Source: Pseudomonas psychrophila | Lineage (GTDB): Bacteria; Pseudomonadota; Gammaproteobacteria; Pseudomonadales; Pseudomonadaceae | NCBI RefSeq assembly: GCF_001043005.1 | Contig: NZ_JYKZ01000005.1 | Coordinates: forward strand, 62,001-126,000 | Direction: 5' to 3' | Length of the DNA: 64,000 bases | Shown: piece by piece, positions 8,152 to 17,139 of the stretch | Layout of the letters: the number at the start of each line of letters is the position of its first letter | Position numbering within the stretch: position 1 is the stretch's first letter | Program-made: the position numbers and the translations under genes | The notes under the pieces: model-generated | The model's input: only the letters and a program-made list of their open reading frames with translations | Told to the model about the DNA's origin: nothing | Databases searched by the model: none

Positions 8152-9474
8152 ATGTCTGTCCAACTGCTGGCGATGGCGCTGGCACCTTTACTTGGGCTGT
8201 TTATCATCAGTATCGGCAACGGCATGCTTTCGTCGTTGACGACGTTGCGACTCGACACATTGGGCGAGTCAGCCACCATGGTCGGTGTCGTCTCTTCTGC
8301 GTATTTCATCGGGCTGACGCTGGGCTCGATCTTCAATGATCGTCTGATTGTGCGGATCGGGCATATCCGCGCCTACAGCTGCTTCGCTGCCCTGATCGCC
8401 ACCACGATTCTGTTCCAGGGGATGACTTCAGATCCCTGGACCTGGTTCGTGTTGCGCCTGATCACGGGCTGGGCCAGTGTCGGCGTGTTTCTCGTGGTGG
8501 AAAGCTGGTTGTTGATGGCCGCCGACCCCAAGATCCGTGGACGCCTGTTGGCCCTTTATATGATTGCCCTATACGGCGCTGGCCTGCTGGGGCAGGTCAA
8601 CCTGGGCGTCATCGCGCAAACCGGTGACACCATTCCCTTCATGATTGCGGCCATCCTGGCGTCGCTGTCCCTGTTGCCCATTGTGATGATTCCTCGTGCG
8701 ACGCCCATTGTGGAGCGGGCCGAACCGCTAATGCCACTGCAGTTGCTGCGTGCAACGCCGACCGGGGTCATCGGCTGTTTTGGCTCGGGCATCGCTATTG
8801 CTGCGGTGTACGCGCTGCTTCCGCTGTATTTGCAACGAATCGGCATGGACGTGACTGAAGTCGGACACATGATGGCCTGTGTGATTCTCGGCGCCATGCT
8901 GTTGCAATACCCGGTCGGACGCTGGTCGGACCATCAGGACAGGCATCTGGTGCTGATCGTGTTGGGCGCTGCCTGCGCGGTGTTGTCGCTGATCATCCTG
9001 TTCCTGCCGCCGGGGTCGCCCTTACTGGTCGTGGCGTTTTTCCTGCTGGGAGGCGGTATTTTCGCGATTTATCCGGTCGCAGTCAGTCACGCAGCGGATC
9101 GGGCATCGTCGGGGGCGATAGTGCGCATGATCCAGGGCCTGTTGCTGATCAACTCGCTAGGGTCTGCCATCAGCCCGCTGGTGATTTCACCGTTAATGAC
9201 CCGGGTCGGCGAAGGCGGGTTGTTCTGGGCGTTGGCAGCGCTCAATGTGTGCCTGGTGCTGCTGTTTATGTGGCGGCGCGGCAAGCGTTCGGAGCCGGTC
9301 ACAGCAGCGCCATTCACCGCTGCGGCACAAATGTCAGCGGTGGGGGTCGAGATGCGCGTCACTGAAGACCTCGCCCAGGCCGTGTTCGACCACGAACGGG
9401 ATATCGACGTTGTGGTGCAGGAAGAAGATGCATCGCACGGTCAAGACGAGCAGAGGGTGCAGCGTCAGGCTTAA
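8152..9474 (+). CDS. MFS transporter, YcaD-like
   Basis: Major facilitator protein of 440 aa with 12 predicted helices, then a hydrophilic tail of about 50 residues ending EDEQRVQRQA. The loop between helices 2 and 3 reads GSIFNDRLIVRIGHIRAY, the MFS motif-A region. The N-terminal half (NGMLSSLTTLRLDTLG...MVGVVSSAYFIGLTLG) resembles YcaD-type proteins. No substrate can be assigned. It is a single gene converging on the DUF1523 gene, with a strong stem-loop between them. Confidence 0.85.
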   Translation: MSVQLLAMALAPLLGLFIISIGNGMLSSLTTLRLDTLGESATMVGVVSSAYFIGLTLGSIFNDRLIVRIGHIRAYSCFAALIATTILFQGMTSDPWTWFVLRLITGWASVGVFLVVESWLLMAADPKIRGRLLALYMIALYGAGLLGQVNLGVIAQTGDTIPFMIAAILASLSLLPIVMIPRATPIVERAEPLMPLQLLRATPTGVIGCFGSGIAIAAVYALLPLYLQRIGMDVTEVGHMMACVILGAMLLQYPVGRWSDHQDRHLVLIVLGAACAVLSLIILFLPPGSPLLVVAFFLLGGGIFAIYPVAVSHAADRASSGAIVRMIQGLLLINSLGSAISPLVISPLMTRVGEGGLFWALAALNVCLVLLFMWRRGKRSEPVTAAPFTAAAQMSAVGVEMRVTEDLAQAVFDHERDIDVVVQEEDASHGQDEQRVQRQA

Positions 9475-9514
9475 GCATTATCGCGATGCACGAGCGTTGC
9501 GATGATGGCAGAGA

Positions 9515-9538
9515 AATGCGCCCCGGGAGGGGCGCATT
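9515..9538. terminator. Bidirectional stem-loop terminator candidate
   Basis: Perfect 10-bp stem AATGCGCCCC / GGGGCGCATT with a GGGA loop, placed between the convergent stops at 9474 and 9541. A long T tract is absent on both strands, so intrinsic termination may be partial. Confidence 0.65.
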
Positions 9539-9540
9539 GA

Positions 9541-10080
9541 TCAGCTCACTGGCATTTGCGGGCGTCGTTTGACGCGGCGTTTTACAAACACGGCAATAAA
9601 AAGCACCACCAGTGCCAACACGCTGAAGAACACCGTGTTAAACCAGGGGAAGGGTTCATCGCGGGTTTTGGTGGCTTCGATCGCGGTGATGTTCGGGAAC
9701 ACCGACAGGATCTTGATGCGCCATCCGTAATATCGAATAAGTGCCAGCTGCTCGGCATCTCGGGAGTATCCCTGGGCCTTGGCCTGGATGTCTGCAGAGT
9801 CGAACTTGAAATACCATGGGAAGGACCAGCCGGTGTCCTCGTTGCGATACACCATGACTTCCTTGGTGATCGGGTCTTCGGTGTTGATGAAGTACACATC
9901 ACGGGTCGGGCCGTCGGCCGGATTTTCAGCGTTGATAACGCCGTTGTGATCAACCCGTTTGACTTCAACCCCGGTGACCATCACCACATCGTGTTGAGGC
10001 AGAAAGTAAAATAGCCCAAGCGCTACAGCGCCGACTGCAAGCAGTATCGCGCCCAGAATGATGCCCTTGAGCCACTTCAT
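9541..10080 (-). CDS. DUF1523 family membrane protein
   Basis: Protein of 179 aa with one N-terminal membrane helix (GIILGAILLAVGAVALGLFY), a soluble domain of about 110 residues, and a second helix near the C-terminus (VFFSVLALVVLFIAVFV) followed by a basic tail KRRVKRR. The soluble part contains DVYFINTEDP and VMVYRNEDTGWSFPWYFKFD, which resemble DUF1523, a family of unknown function. The start at 10080 is chosen because GGGG lies about nine bases upstream and the protein then opens with MKWLKG before the helix. The function is unknown; topology suggests a periplasmic domain held by two helices. Confidence 0.8.
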   Translation of the reverse strand: MKWLKGIILGAILLAVGAVALGLFYFLPQHDVVMVTGVEVKRVDHNGVINAENPADGPTRDVYFINTEDPITKEVMVYRNEDTGWSFPWYFKFDSADIQAKAQGYSRDAEQLALIRYYGWRIKILSVFPNITAIEATKTRDEPFPWFNTVFFSVLALVVLFIAVFVKRRVKRRPQMPVS

Positions 10081-10292
10081 GCAAAAACCCCGTACATATC
10101 GATAATTCCTGATTGCTGTTGATTGAACCAATGGCGGAGCTTATCGCAGCCTATCCAGGGGACTACAAGTTCCGAGTGAGCTGCCTACATGATTTGTAGC
10201 AGTTTAGTTCTTCATCTACACCCCCAGGCCCTGTTGGATCGACTAAAGGACTGAGGTAGAAGAAAAAGAACTTGGTATCAAGATAAAACACA

Positions 10293-10311
10293 AATTAGAA
10301 TCACTCTCATT
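10293..10311 (+). promoter_or_regulatory. Candidate Fur box upstream of the ECF sigma gene
   Basis: AATTAGAATCACTCTCATT resembles the Fur consensus GATAATGATAATCATTATC in its A/T-rich, interrupted palindrome and ends in TCTCATTTGC, as Pseudomonas Fur boxes often do. It lies about 30 bases before the sigma gene start, where Fur repression of a fecI-type gene is expected. The match is imperfect. Confidence 0.5.
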
Positions 10312-10341
10312 TGCCATATCCTGCACACAGGGCCTCTTGAG

Positions 10342-10851
10342 ATGATTGAAGCAGCGACACCGAAAGAGCAGACCCTGCATGCGCTGTATCGCGATCATCG
10401 CAGCTGGCTGGAAAACTGGTTGCGCCAGCGCATGGGCAACGCCTGGGATGCGGCAGACCTGAGCCAGGACACCTTTGTTCGCGTCCTTGCCAGCGCCCAG
10501 CCACTGGCTGATTTGCGTGAACCTCGAGCCTATTTGCTGACGGTCGGCAAGCGTCTGCTGAGCAATTTCTATACTCGGCGCAGCCTGGAACAGGCCTATC
10601 TGGATGCGCTGGCACAGCTGCCCGAAGACAGTGTGCCGTCCCCCGAGCAACGTTGGCTGCTGCTCGAGACCTTGCAGGCCCTGGACGAGTTGCTTGATGG
10701 GTTACCGGCAGTGGTGCGCCGGGCGTTCCTCTGGAGCCAGCTCGAAGGGCTGGGGTACAGGGAGATTGCCGAACGCCTGAAGGTCTCTGAACGTACGGTC
10801 AAGCGTTACATGGCCCAGGCATACGAACACTGCTTGTTGGTGGACGCTTGA
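10342..10851 (+). CDS. ECF sigma factor, FecI-type
   Basis: Extracytoplasmic-function sigma factor of 169 aa in the iron-starvation group. Region 2 is visible at about residues 10-75 (LYRDHRSWLENWLRQRMGN, AADLSQDTFVRVL, EPRAYLLTVGKRLL) and region 4 at about 105-160 (LDELLDGLPAVVRRAFLWSQ, YREIAERLKVSERTVKRYMA). It should direct transcription of the adjacent TonB receptor gene when the receptor signals through FecR. The stop overlaps the fecR start. A Fur-box-like sequence precedes it, which fits induction under iron limitation. Confidence 0.92.
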   Translation: MIEAATPKEQTLHALYRDHRSWLENWLRQRMGNAWDAADLSQDTFVRVLASAQPLADLREPRAYLLTVGKRLLSNFYTRRSLEQAYLDALAQLPEDSVPSPEQRWLLLETLQALDELLDGLPAVVRRAFLWSQLEGLGYREIAERLKVSERTVKRYMAQAYEHCLLVDA

Positions 10852-11798
10852 AACAGGCCGATCCTTCAACCGAAGTCAGAAACGTTGCCCGCGCTGCTGC
10901 CCACTGGCTGGCGCTGATGGAGTCCGGCACGGCCACTGACCGAGATCGCGCGCATCTGCAACAGTGGCGCGACAGCGCCGGTGCTCATGAGTCCGCCTGG
11001 CAGAAAGTGCAATTACTTCGCCAGCGCTTCCACAAGCTGCCTTCTGCGTTGGCAATGGCCACCCTTGACCGTCCAGATCCGGGACGGCGTGCACTCCTGA
11101 AGCAGGCACTGTGTGTGGGCGCCGTGGTGCCGACAGCCTGGTTGCTGACACGCCAGTTGCCCCTGGATGCATGGCGCGCCGATCTGCACACCGCCACGGG
11201 GGAACATACCGATGTGCCGTTGGCCGACGGCAGCACACTGCAACTCAATACGGCCAGCGCTGTGAATGTCGACATGCAAGCCCGGTTGCTGACGTTGGTA
11301 CGGGGCGAGATGGCGCTCAAGGCAAGGGGCGTTGCACCCTTCACCATTGACGCCCGCTACGGGCGCATCACCCTGAGTCACAGTGACGTCTGCGTGCGTC
11401 TCAATGCAGGGGATTGTCAGGTTTCGGTGGTCAGCGGCACGGTGCAGGTACAGCCGGTACAGGGTGCTGCGCTGTTGTTGCGTGAGGGCCAACAGGTCAG
11501 CTTGGGCGTGACGGGAGCAGGGGCCATTGGCCCGTTCGATCCGTTGCAGCCTGGTTGGCGGGAGCGGGTGCTGATGGCGCAGAACCAGCCCTTGGGGGAT
11601 TTTTTGCGTGAGCTGAGCCGCTATCGCGCAGGCTGGCTGCGCTGGGAACCCGGGCTTGAAACCCTGCGGGTCACTGGCAGTTTTCAGTTGGACAATACCG
11701 ACCGCATCCTGTCGCTGCTGGCCGCTACCTTGCCGGTACAGGTGCAAACACGCACACGCTATTGGGTCACGCTGGTACCCCGAAATAACCAGGCGTGA
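10848..11798 (+). CDS. FecR-type anti-sigma regulator
   Basis: Inner-membrane regulator of 316 aa that relays the TonB-receptor signal to the ECF sigma factor. An N-terminal cytosolic domain (WLALMESGTATDRDRAHLQQW, DUF4880 type) is followed by a single hydrophobic segment around residues 85-105 (LLKQALCVGAVVPTAWLL), the FecR domain (TATGEHTDVPLADGSTLQLN) and a C-terminal domain (DFLRELSRYRAGWLRW) that contacts the receptor. The start codon is TTG, overlapping the sigma stop as TTGA, so translation is coupled. The receptor gene that normally follows is displaced by a REP hairpin and a 0.79-kb repeat. Confidence 0.9.
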   Translation: MKQADPSTEVRNVARAAAHWLALMESGTATDRDRAHLQQWRDSAGAHESAWQKVQLLRQRFHKLPSALAMATLDRPDPGRRALLKQALCVGAVVPTAWLLTRQLPLDAWRADLHTATGEHTDVPLADGSTLQLNTASAVNVDMQARLLTLVRGEMALKARGVAPFTIDARYGRITLSHSDVCVRLNAGDCQVSVVSGTVQVQPVQGAALLLREGQQVSLGVTGAGAIGPFDPLQPGWRERVLMAQNQPLGDFLRELSRYRAGWLRWEPGLETLRVTGSFQLDNTDRILSLLAATLPVQVQTRTRYWVTLVPRNNQA

Positions 11799-11842
11799 AC
11801 CCTCTAAAACCTCTAGATACTCTGTTGTAGGTCAAGCCCTAT

Positions 11843-11882
11843 TGTGGGAGCGAGCCTGCTCGCGAACAGGCTCGCTCCCACA
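11843..11882. repeat. REP hairpin after fecR
   Basis: Perfect 16-bp inverted repeat TGTGGGAGCGAGCCTG with the loop CTCGCGAA, 45 bases after the fecR stop. It is the REP type common in this window and may also act as a transcript end or mRNA stabiliser. Confidence 0.8.
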
Positions 11883-11906
11883 GTTGCCGTTTTCCTGCGC
11901 CAGCGT

Positions 11907-12697
11907 CTTGTATGTTGGCGCTAAAACGTTTTGCGCAAGGTTCTGTGGCGTCTGCGATGGATTTTGCTTTTGCTTTTGCTTGTGCTTTTGCTGGAGCCAC
12001 ACGAATGTCCAGACGACGCGAATGCCCATCACAGAAGGCCGAACGCAGGTGCTGTTATGGGGGTGGCGCGGCAGGACGCCGCGCCAGCCGCGATGGGCCA
12101 TGGATGGCCCGTCGCGGCGAGCCCCCATGACAGTGCCGGAGTGAGGGAACCACCGAGCCTGGGCGAGGCGGCCGTATGGTAGGGCAAGCCTTTTTGGTTA
12201 CTTTTTCGGCGTTTGGAAAAAGTGACCCGCCGTAAGGGCGGAACCCGTAGTAGGTCGTGACATATCGAATGGATATGTACTCGGCATCGCTGCGGGCGCA
12301 TCGCAAAACAACGGGCACACGGGGTACATATCCGGCATTCGCGGTTAACTGAAATGATGGTTTCGCTCTTACAGCGAGGCACTTTTGTCAAACAGCCACA
12401 AAAGTACCCAAAAAGGCCTTGCCCCAGCGTACGGCCCTCGCTGCGCTCAGGTGTCCCTCACTCCGGTCCCGCTCCGTGGGCACGCCGTGACGGGCCATCC
12501 ATGGCCCAACACGGCTCTCCCGGCATCCATGCCGGTCGACCCACTACGCAGAACCTCCTCTCAGCCTCCCGAAGGGCAGGTAGATCAAAAACCAGTGCAA
12601 AAACAAGATCAACGGCCCGCCGAGGCGGCCTACAGGCCGACCTTTTTAGCGGAGCACATTGCTCTGAACAGGTCGGCTGGCAACAGAGTATCTACAG
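11907..12697 (+). repeat. 0.79-kb palindromic intergenic repeat, copy A
   Basis: Nearly identical, in opposite orientation, to 53830-54603; both matches end at CTTGTATGTTGGCGC on one side and TATCTACAG on the other. The element is itself a giant imperfect palindrome: the arm 12095-12245 (from GGGCCATGGATGGCCC) pairs with 12355-12507 (to GGGCCATCCATGGCCC), with shared blocks such as GGAGTGAGGGA, CTTTTTGG and a CGC-GTAAG-GCG hairpin. Copy A has about 12 more bases than copy B in a GCTTTT-rich tract at 11963-11992. All long frames through it are low-complexity and differ between strands, so I treat it as non-coding. It fills most of the 981-base gap between fecR and the receptor. Confidence 0.88.
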
Positions 12698-12779
12698 ATT
12701 TTGTGCAACGCTCGCTGTCCCTTTTTTTCATCTCGCCTGTCATTCAAGGCAAGTGAATAAAATACGAGAGCTTTGCCCC

Positions 12780-15185
12780 ATGCCAGCAGTATCGTCCTTG
12801 CGCCTGCGCCCGCTGTTTCGATTAGGTCTTGTGTTGACCCTCAGTTCCAGTCCGTTGTTCATCACCTCCAGTTGGGCCGACAGCTCCGAGCGCCGTACCT
12901 ACGAGGTACCCGCGGGCACGTTGGGCGCAGCGCTGACCCGCTTCGCCGGTTTGGCCGGGGTTAACCTGTCGGTGGATCCGGCGCTGGTCAGCGGTCACAG
13001 CAGTAGCGGCCTGTCCGGTGCGTTTGCAGTCGAAGAAGGCTTCTCCCGGCTACTGCAGGGCTCTGGCCTGCAATTACTGTCCGCAGGCGATAAGGCCTAT
13101 ACCCTGATTCCCCTGGCGCAAGGCAGCGACAGCCTGCAACTGCCCAGTACTTCGATTCTCGGTGCAGACGGTATGGAGGGCGGTGCCGTGTTCGCTGGCG
13201 GTCAGGTCGCGCGCAGGGGTTCCCAGGGGATGCTCGGTTCGCGGGACTTCATGGAAACCCCGTTCAGCATGACCACCTACACCAGCGAGGCGGTCAAGAA
13301 CCTGCAGGCGCGCACCCTGGGTGATCTGATAGGCAGCGACCCTTCGGTACGTGCCACCAACCCGGCGGGCGGGCGCTATGAGCAATTCACCATTCGCGGC
13401 TTCAGCCTGTTCAACAGTGACGTGTCCTATAACGGCCTCTACGGCATTTTGCCGACGTATACCATCGACATGGAAATGGCCGATCGCGTCGACATCCTTA
13501 AAGGGCCGAGCCAATTGATCAATGGCATCTCGCCCCGTGGCAGCGTGGGCGGTGGCATCAATGTGGTGCCCAAGCGCGCCACGGATCAGCCGATCACCGA
13601 GTTTACCGGCAGCTATGCCTCCAACAGTCAGGTGGGCGGTGCGGTGGATATTGGCCGTCGGTTCGGCGACGAAGACCAGTTCGGGGTGCGCTTCAACGGT
13701 GTAAAACAGTCCGGCGATACCGAGTGGGACCATCAGAGCGTCGATCGCGAGATGGCCGTACTGGGTCTGGATTTTCGCGGCGAGCGTCTGCGCGTGTCGA
13801 CGGATATGGGCCGCACCGAACGCATCACCGACGCCCCTCAGGAGCGGGTGCAGGTGGGTCCAAAAGCCAAGGTTCCGGACGCCAGCGATGTTCGCCACAA
13901 CTACGCAGAGCCCTGGAGCCGGGCCCATACCAAGGATACGTTTGGCGCGGTGAACGCAGAGTATGACGTCAACGATTCGGTCATGGTCTACGGCGCCGTC
14001 GGCGCGCGCAAAAGCAACCACGACTTCCTGCGCCATGCCGTTTCGGTGACCAACGATGCCGGTGACTTCAAGGTGCAGCCGCGAGCGTTTACCCGTGATG
14101 AAAACGTGCGCACCGCGATGGCCGGTGTGCGCAACTGGTTCCATACCGGACCTGTGAGTCATGAGGTCAATCTGGCCGCCAGCTACTTTTATATGGACTT
14201 TACCAATGGCGGCGCCCGTTACGCGGAGGCCAACAGCAACCTCTATCACCCCGTTGAAACGCCAAAACCCGGCACACCGACCCGGCTTGACCCCGAGGTC
14301 TACACCGAAAGCCGTTATAGCGGCGTAGCGTTGTCCGACACCCTGGGCTTCTTTGATGATCGCCTGCTCCTGACCGTTGGTGCTCGCTGGCAGCGGGTCA
14401 AGGTCGATGACTGGAGCAATGACGTCAAAGGCACCACCGGTTATGACGAAGAGAAAATCTCGCCTTCGGGAGGCATTCTGTTCAAGGCCACCGAACAGCT
14501 CTCGCTGTACGCCAACTACATGGAAGGTTTGAGCCAGGGCAAGATTGCGCCGTCGACAGCGTCCAACAATGACGAGATTTTCCCGCCGTTCATCAGCCGT
14601 CAAATTGAAGCCGGGGCCAAGTACGACATGGGCCCGTTCGCGATCACCGCAAGCGTGTTCCGGATCCGGCAGCCGGCCTACGAAACCAACGCCATCAGCC
14701 GGGTGTTCGGCCCCAACGGCAAGCGACAAAACCTGGGTGCCGAAGTGAGCGTATTCGGTGAGCCGCTCCAGGGGCTTCGCCTGCTGGGTGGCGTGATGTA
14801 CATCGACAGCAAACTGACCGATACCCTGGGCGGCAACTTTGACGGCAACCGTGCGCCTGCCACACCCAAGTACAACGTCAACCTGGGCACCGAGTGGGAT
14901 GTGCCGGGCGTACAAGGGCTGACCCTTACCGGGCGCGGCATCTACACCAGCTCGCAGTATCTGGACCAGGCCAACACCAAGGAAATCGATGCCTGGGAAC
15001 GCTTCGACGTGGGGGCGCGTTACGCATTCAAGGTCGAGCAAAAGGACGTGACCTTGCGGGCCAGTGTCGAGAACGTGCTGGGCAAACGGTACTGGAGTTC
15101 GGCGGGCGCCTCGGATGACAGCGAGCCGGGGCTGACCCTCTCGACGCCACGAACCTACCTGTTGAGTGCCACTGTGGGGTTCTGA
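12780..15185 (+). CDS. TonB-dependent siderophore receptor with signalling domain
   Basis: Outer-membrane receptor of 801 aa for a ferric siderophore or similar chelate. A signal peptide (residues about 1-35, RLGLVLTLSSSPLFITSSWA) is followed by an STN signalling domain (about 40-115, YEVPAGTLGAALTRFAGLAG), the plug (TLGDLIGSDPSVRATNPAGG, FTIRGF, DRVDILKGPSQLINGISPRG) and a beta-barrel ending in phenylalanine (LLSATVGF). The STN domain fits control through the upstream FecI/FecR pair. The frame is open back to 12354, but that part runs through the repeat; the ATG at 12780, just before a proper signal peptide, is chosen. Only 82 bases separate it from the repeat, so its promoter is in or beside that element. 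The ligand is unknown. Confidence 0.92.
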   Translation: MPAVSSLRLRPLFRLGLVLTLSSSPLFITSSWADSSERRTYEVPAGTLGAALTRFAGLAGVNLSVDPALVSGHSSSGLSGAFAVEEGFSRLLQGSGLQLLSAGDKAYTLIPLAQGSDSLQLPSTSILGADGMEGGAVFAGGQVARRGSQGMLGSRDFMETPFSMTTYTSEAVKNLQARTLGDLIGSDPSVRATNPAGGRYEQFTIRGFSLFNSDVSYNGLYGILPTYTIDMEMADRVDILKGPSQLINGISPRGSVGGGINVVPKRATDQPITEFTGSYASNSQVGGAVDIGRRFGDEDQFGVRFNGVKQSGDTEWDHQSVDREMAVLGLDFRGERLRVSTDMGRTERITDAPQERVQVGPKAKVPDASDVRHNYAEPWSRAHTKDTFGAVNAEYDVNDSVMVYGAVGARKSNHDFLRHAVSVTNDAGDFKVQPRAFTRDENVRTAMAGVRNWFHTGPVSHEVNLAASYFYMDFTNGGARYAEANSNLYHPVETPKPGTPTRLDPEVYTESRYSGVALSDTLGFFDDRLLLTVGARWQRVKVDDWSNDVKGTTGYDEEKISPSGGILFKATEQLSLYANYMEGLSQGKIAPSTASNNDEIFPPFISRQIEAGAKYDMGPFAITASVFRIRQPAYETNAISRVFGPNGKRQNLGAEVSVFGEPLQGLRLLGGVMYIDSKLTDTLGGNFDGNRAPATPKYNVNLGTEWDVPGVQGLTLTGRGIYTSSQYLDQANTKEIDAWERFDVGARYAFKVEQKDVTLRASVENVLGKRYWSSAGASDDSEPGLTLSTPRTYLLSATVGF

Positions 15186-15315
15186 TCTTCAACGTGCTTG
15201 AACCGGGGCCTGGCGATGGGGGAGGGACAGTTGCCGACACGCCCCGGTCGTCTCTCTCCAGCAGGAGCTTTTTGGCCTGCCGGGGGGTAGCATTGGGCCT
15301 TATCACTGCATAAAA

Positions 15316-16341
15316 ATGGATCTGGCCTTGATCGAGCGACGTCAATTCAGCACCGGCATGAAGGGTAAAAACCTTCGTTATCTCAAGGACAGCCACGCCG
15401 AGGCAGGCCCGGTGGTTCGCACGGGCTTTGTGCTGCTTGAACACTTCTCGCTGCCTGCATTTACCCAGGCGCTGGACACCCTCATCACCGCCAACCTGCT
15501 GCGTGCCGGTTTGTTTTCATCGCGCACCTATGGCCTGAGCGAAGGCGAGGTCGTCAGCGATCTGGGCCTGGTGATTCGTCCCGATGCCCGCATTGACCCC
15601 ACCCTGCTCGACGAACTGGACCTGCTGGTTATTTGCGGTGGCTACAGAACCGAACTCAAGATCAGTGACGAACTGGTCAGCCTGCTCAGGGCTGCTTCCA
15701 GTGCAGGGATCACCCTCGGCGGGTTATGGAACGGCGCCTGGTTTTTGGCCAGTGCCGGGCTGCTGGACGGCTACCGTTGTGCTATCCACCCCGAACATCG
15801 CCCCGCACTGGCCGAAGTGGCCAAGGCCGCACAGGTCACCAGCGAGCCCTTCGTCATTGATCGTGACCGGCTGACGGCCTCCAGCCCTGCCGGGGCCTTC
15901 CAGATGGCGTTGGGCTGGATCAAGGGCTTGCATGACAAGGCGTTGGTCGAAGGTATCGAGGATATTCTGGCGTTTGAAGAATCCCGGTATCGGCGCATCA
16001 AGCCGGAGCAAAACATCTGCGTGAGCGCCCCGCTGCGTGAAGTGGTCATGCTGATGGACGCCAACCTTGAAGAACCCCTGGAGCTGGAACAACTGGCGGT
16101 CTATGTGGGCCGATCCCGTCGTCAGCTGGAGCGTCTGTTCAAGGAACAGTTGGGCACCACGCCACAACGGTATTACCTCGAACTGCGCATTACCGAAGCG
16201 CGGCGCTTGCTGCAGCACACCGAACTGTCACAGGTGGAGGTGCTGGTGGCCTGCGGATTTGTGTCGCCGAGCCATTTCAGCAAGTGCTACAGCGCCTATT
16301 TCGGCTACCGGCCCTCCAAGGAAATCCGTCTGGTCAAATAG
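15316..16341 (+). CDS. GlxA-type AraC family regulator
   Basis: Transcription factor of 341 aa with an N-terminal DJ-1/PfpI-like domain (about residues 35-210: VRTGFVLLEHFSLPAFTQALD, LLVICGGYRTEL, GGLWNGAWFLASAGLLDGYRC) and a C-terminal AraC DNA-binding domain (about 245-335: LEQLAVYVGRSRRQLERLFK, GTTPQRYYLELRITEARRLL, ACGFVSPSHFSKCY). In pseudomonads this class usually controls catabolism of quaternary amines, amino acids or similar compounds. The usual DJ-1 catalytic cysteine is replaced (GLWNG), as in most such regulators. The start is uncertain: ATG 15316 or 15358. The target is not evident. Confidence 0.85.
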   Translation: MDLALIERRQFSTGMKGKNLRYLKDSHAEAGPVVRTGFVLLEHFSLPAFTQALDTLITANLLRAGLFSSRTYGLSEGEVVSDLGLVIRPDARIDPTLLDELDLLVICGGYRTELKISDELVSLLRAASSAGITLGGLWNGAWFLASAGLLDGYRCAIHPEHRPALAEVAKAAQVTSEPFVIDRDRLTASSPAGAFQMALGWIKGLHDKALVEGIEDILAFEESRYRRIKPEQNICVSAPLREVVMLMDANLEEPLELEQLAVYVGRSRRQLERLFKEQLGTTPQRYYLELRITEARRLLQHTELSQVEVLVACGFVSPSHFSKCYSAYFGYRPSKEIRLVK

Positions 16342-16433
16342 CGCTGGCGCATGGCTGTGCGGCGCACGGCTGAACCTTGACTATGCTGTTGGCAATTACT
16401 GCGCTGGCAGATGATCTGGCTTGAGGGACTGGA

Positions 16434-17108
16434 ATGATTTCAGAATGGGAAATGATTGCGCGCCTGCTGTTGGCCGCAGTGTTGGGTAGCATGATTGGAT
16501 TGCAACGAGAACATCAATTTTGGACCGCGGGTTTGCGCACCCACATGCTGGTGGCGACCGGGGCATGCCTGTTCATGATCGTATCCGCCTTTGGTTTTCA
16601 GCAGGCGCTGACCCAGCAGGGCACGCAACTCGATCCTTCGCGGATCGCCGCGCAGATCGTTACCGGTATCGGCTTTCTCGGTGCAGGCTCGATCATGATG
16701 CGCGGTGAAGTGATCAAGGGGCTGACCACGGCCGCGAGCCTGTGGGCGGTGGCGGCCATTGGCATGACCATCGGTGGCGGGCTGTATCTATTGGGCGTGG
16801 CGGCTACCGTTCTGATTCTGCTGATCCTGATTACCATCGGGCCGATTGAGCACAGGTATCGCGATTACATAAAAGTGCATGTCATCAAGCTGGTGGCGCC
16901 AATTGGCGTATTGAATCGCCAGACCCTTGAGGACTTTCTCGGCAAAGACGCAGGTCGCCTCAAACAGGTGGTTGTTGAGCAAGGCCCGGACATGGGCACC
17001 GAGAGCATCACCGTGGAGTTCAGAAAAACCAGCCGGGTGGAAACCGCAGAACTGTTGAAGCGGATTCTGACGATTCCCGAAGTCCGTGAGGAACCACCTC
17101 CCCACTGA
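16434..17108 (+). CDS. MgtC/SapB family membrane protein
   Basis: Inner-membrane protein of 224 aa. The N-terminal domain has about four or five helices and the family hallmark sequences LGSMIGLQREHQFWTAGLRT and GIGFLGAGSIMMRG, then LTTAASLWAVAAIGM. A soluble C-terminal domain of about 75 residues follows (KVHVIKLVAPIGVLNRQTLE). MgtC proteins are linked to growth at low magnesium and to virulence in several pathogens, but this longer form with the soluble tail is a general Pseudomonas protein. GAGGG lies just before the ATG. No regulatory leader was recognised. Confidence 0.88.
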   Translation: MISEWEMIARLLLAAVLGSMIGLQREHQFWTAGLRTHMLVATGACLFMIVSAFGFQQALTQQGTQLDPSRIAAQIVTGIGFLGAGSIMMRGEVIKGLTTAASLWAVAAIGMTIGGGLYLLGVAATVLILLILITIGPIEHRYRDYIKVHVIKLVAPIGVLNRQTLEDFLGKDAGRLKQVVVEQGPDMGTESITVEFRKTSRVETAELLKRILTIPEVREEPPPH

Positions 17109-17139
17109 CAACCTTTTCACGGGCTGTCGTCCCCTGTGT

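Noticed and set aside
12029..12760. Short frames inside palindromic repeat A, and the upstream extension of the receptor frame to 12354
   Set aside because: The same sequence gives unrelated open frames on both strands and in the inverted copy; a signal peptide begins only at 12780.
13074..15041. Antisense frame of 655 aa opposite the TonB receptor
   Set aside because: No recognisable domain; it exists because of GC-rich codon bias in the receptor gene.
15202..15248. ACCGGGGC/GCCCCGGT inverted repeat as terminator of the receptor gene
   Set aside because: Only 8 bp with a 31-base loop and no T tract; too weak to call.
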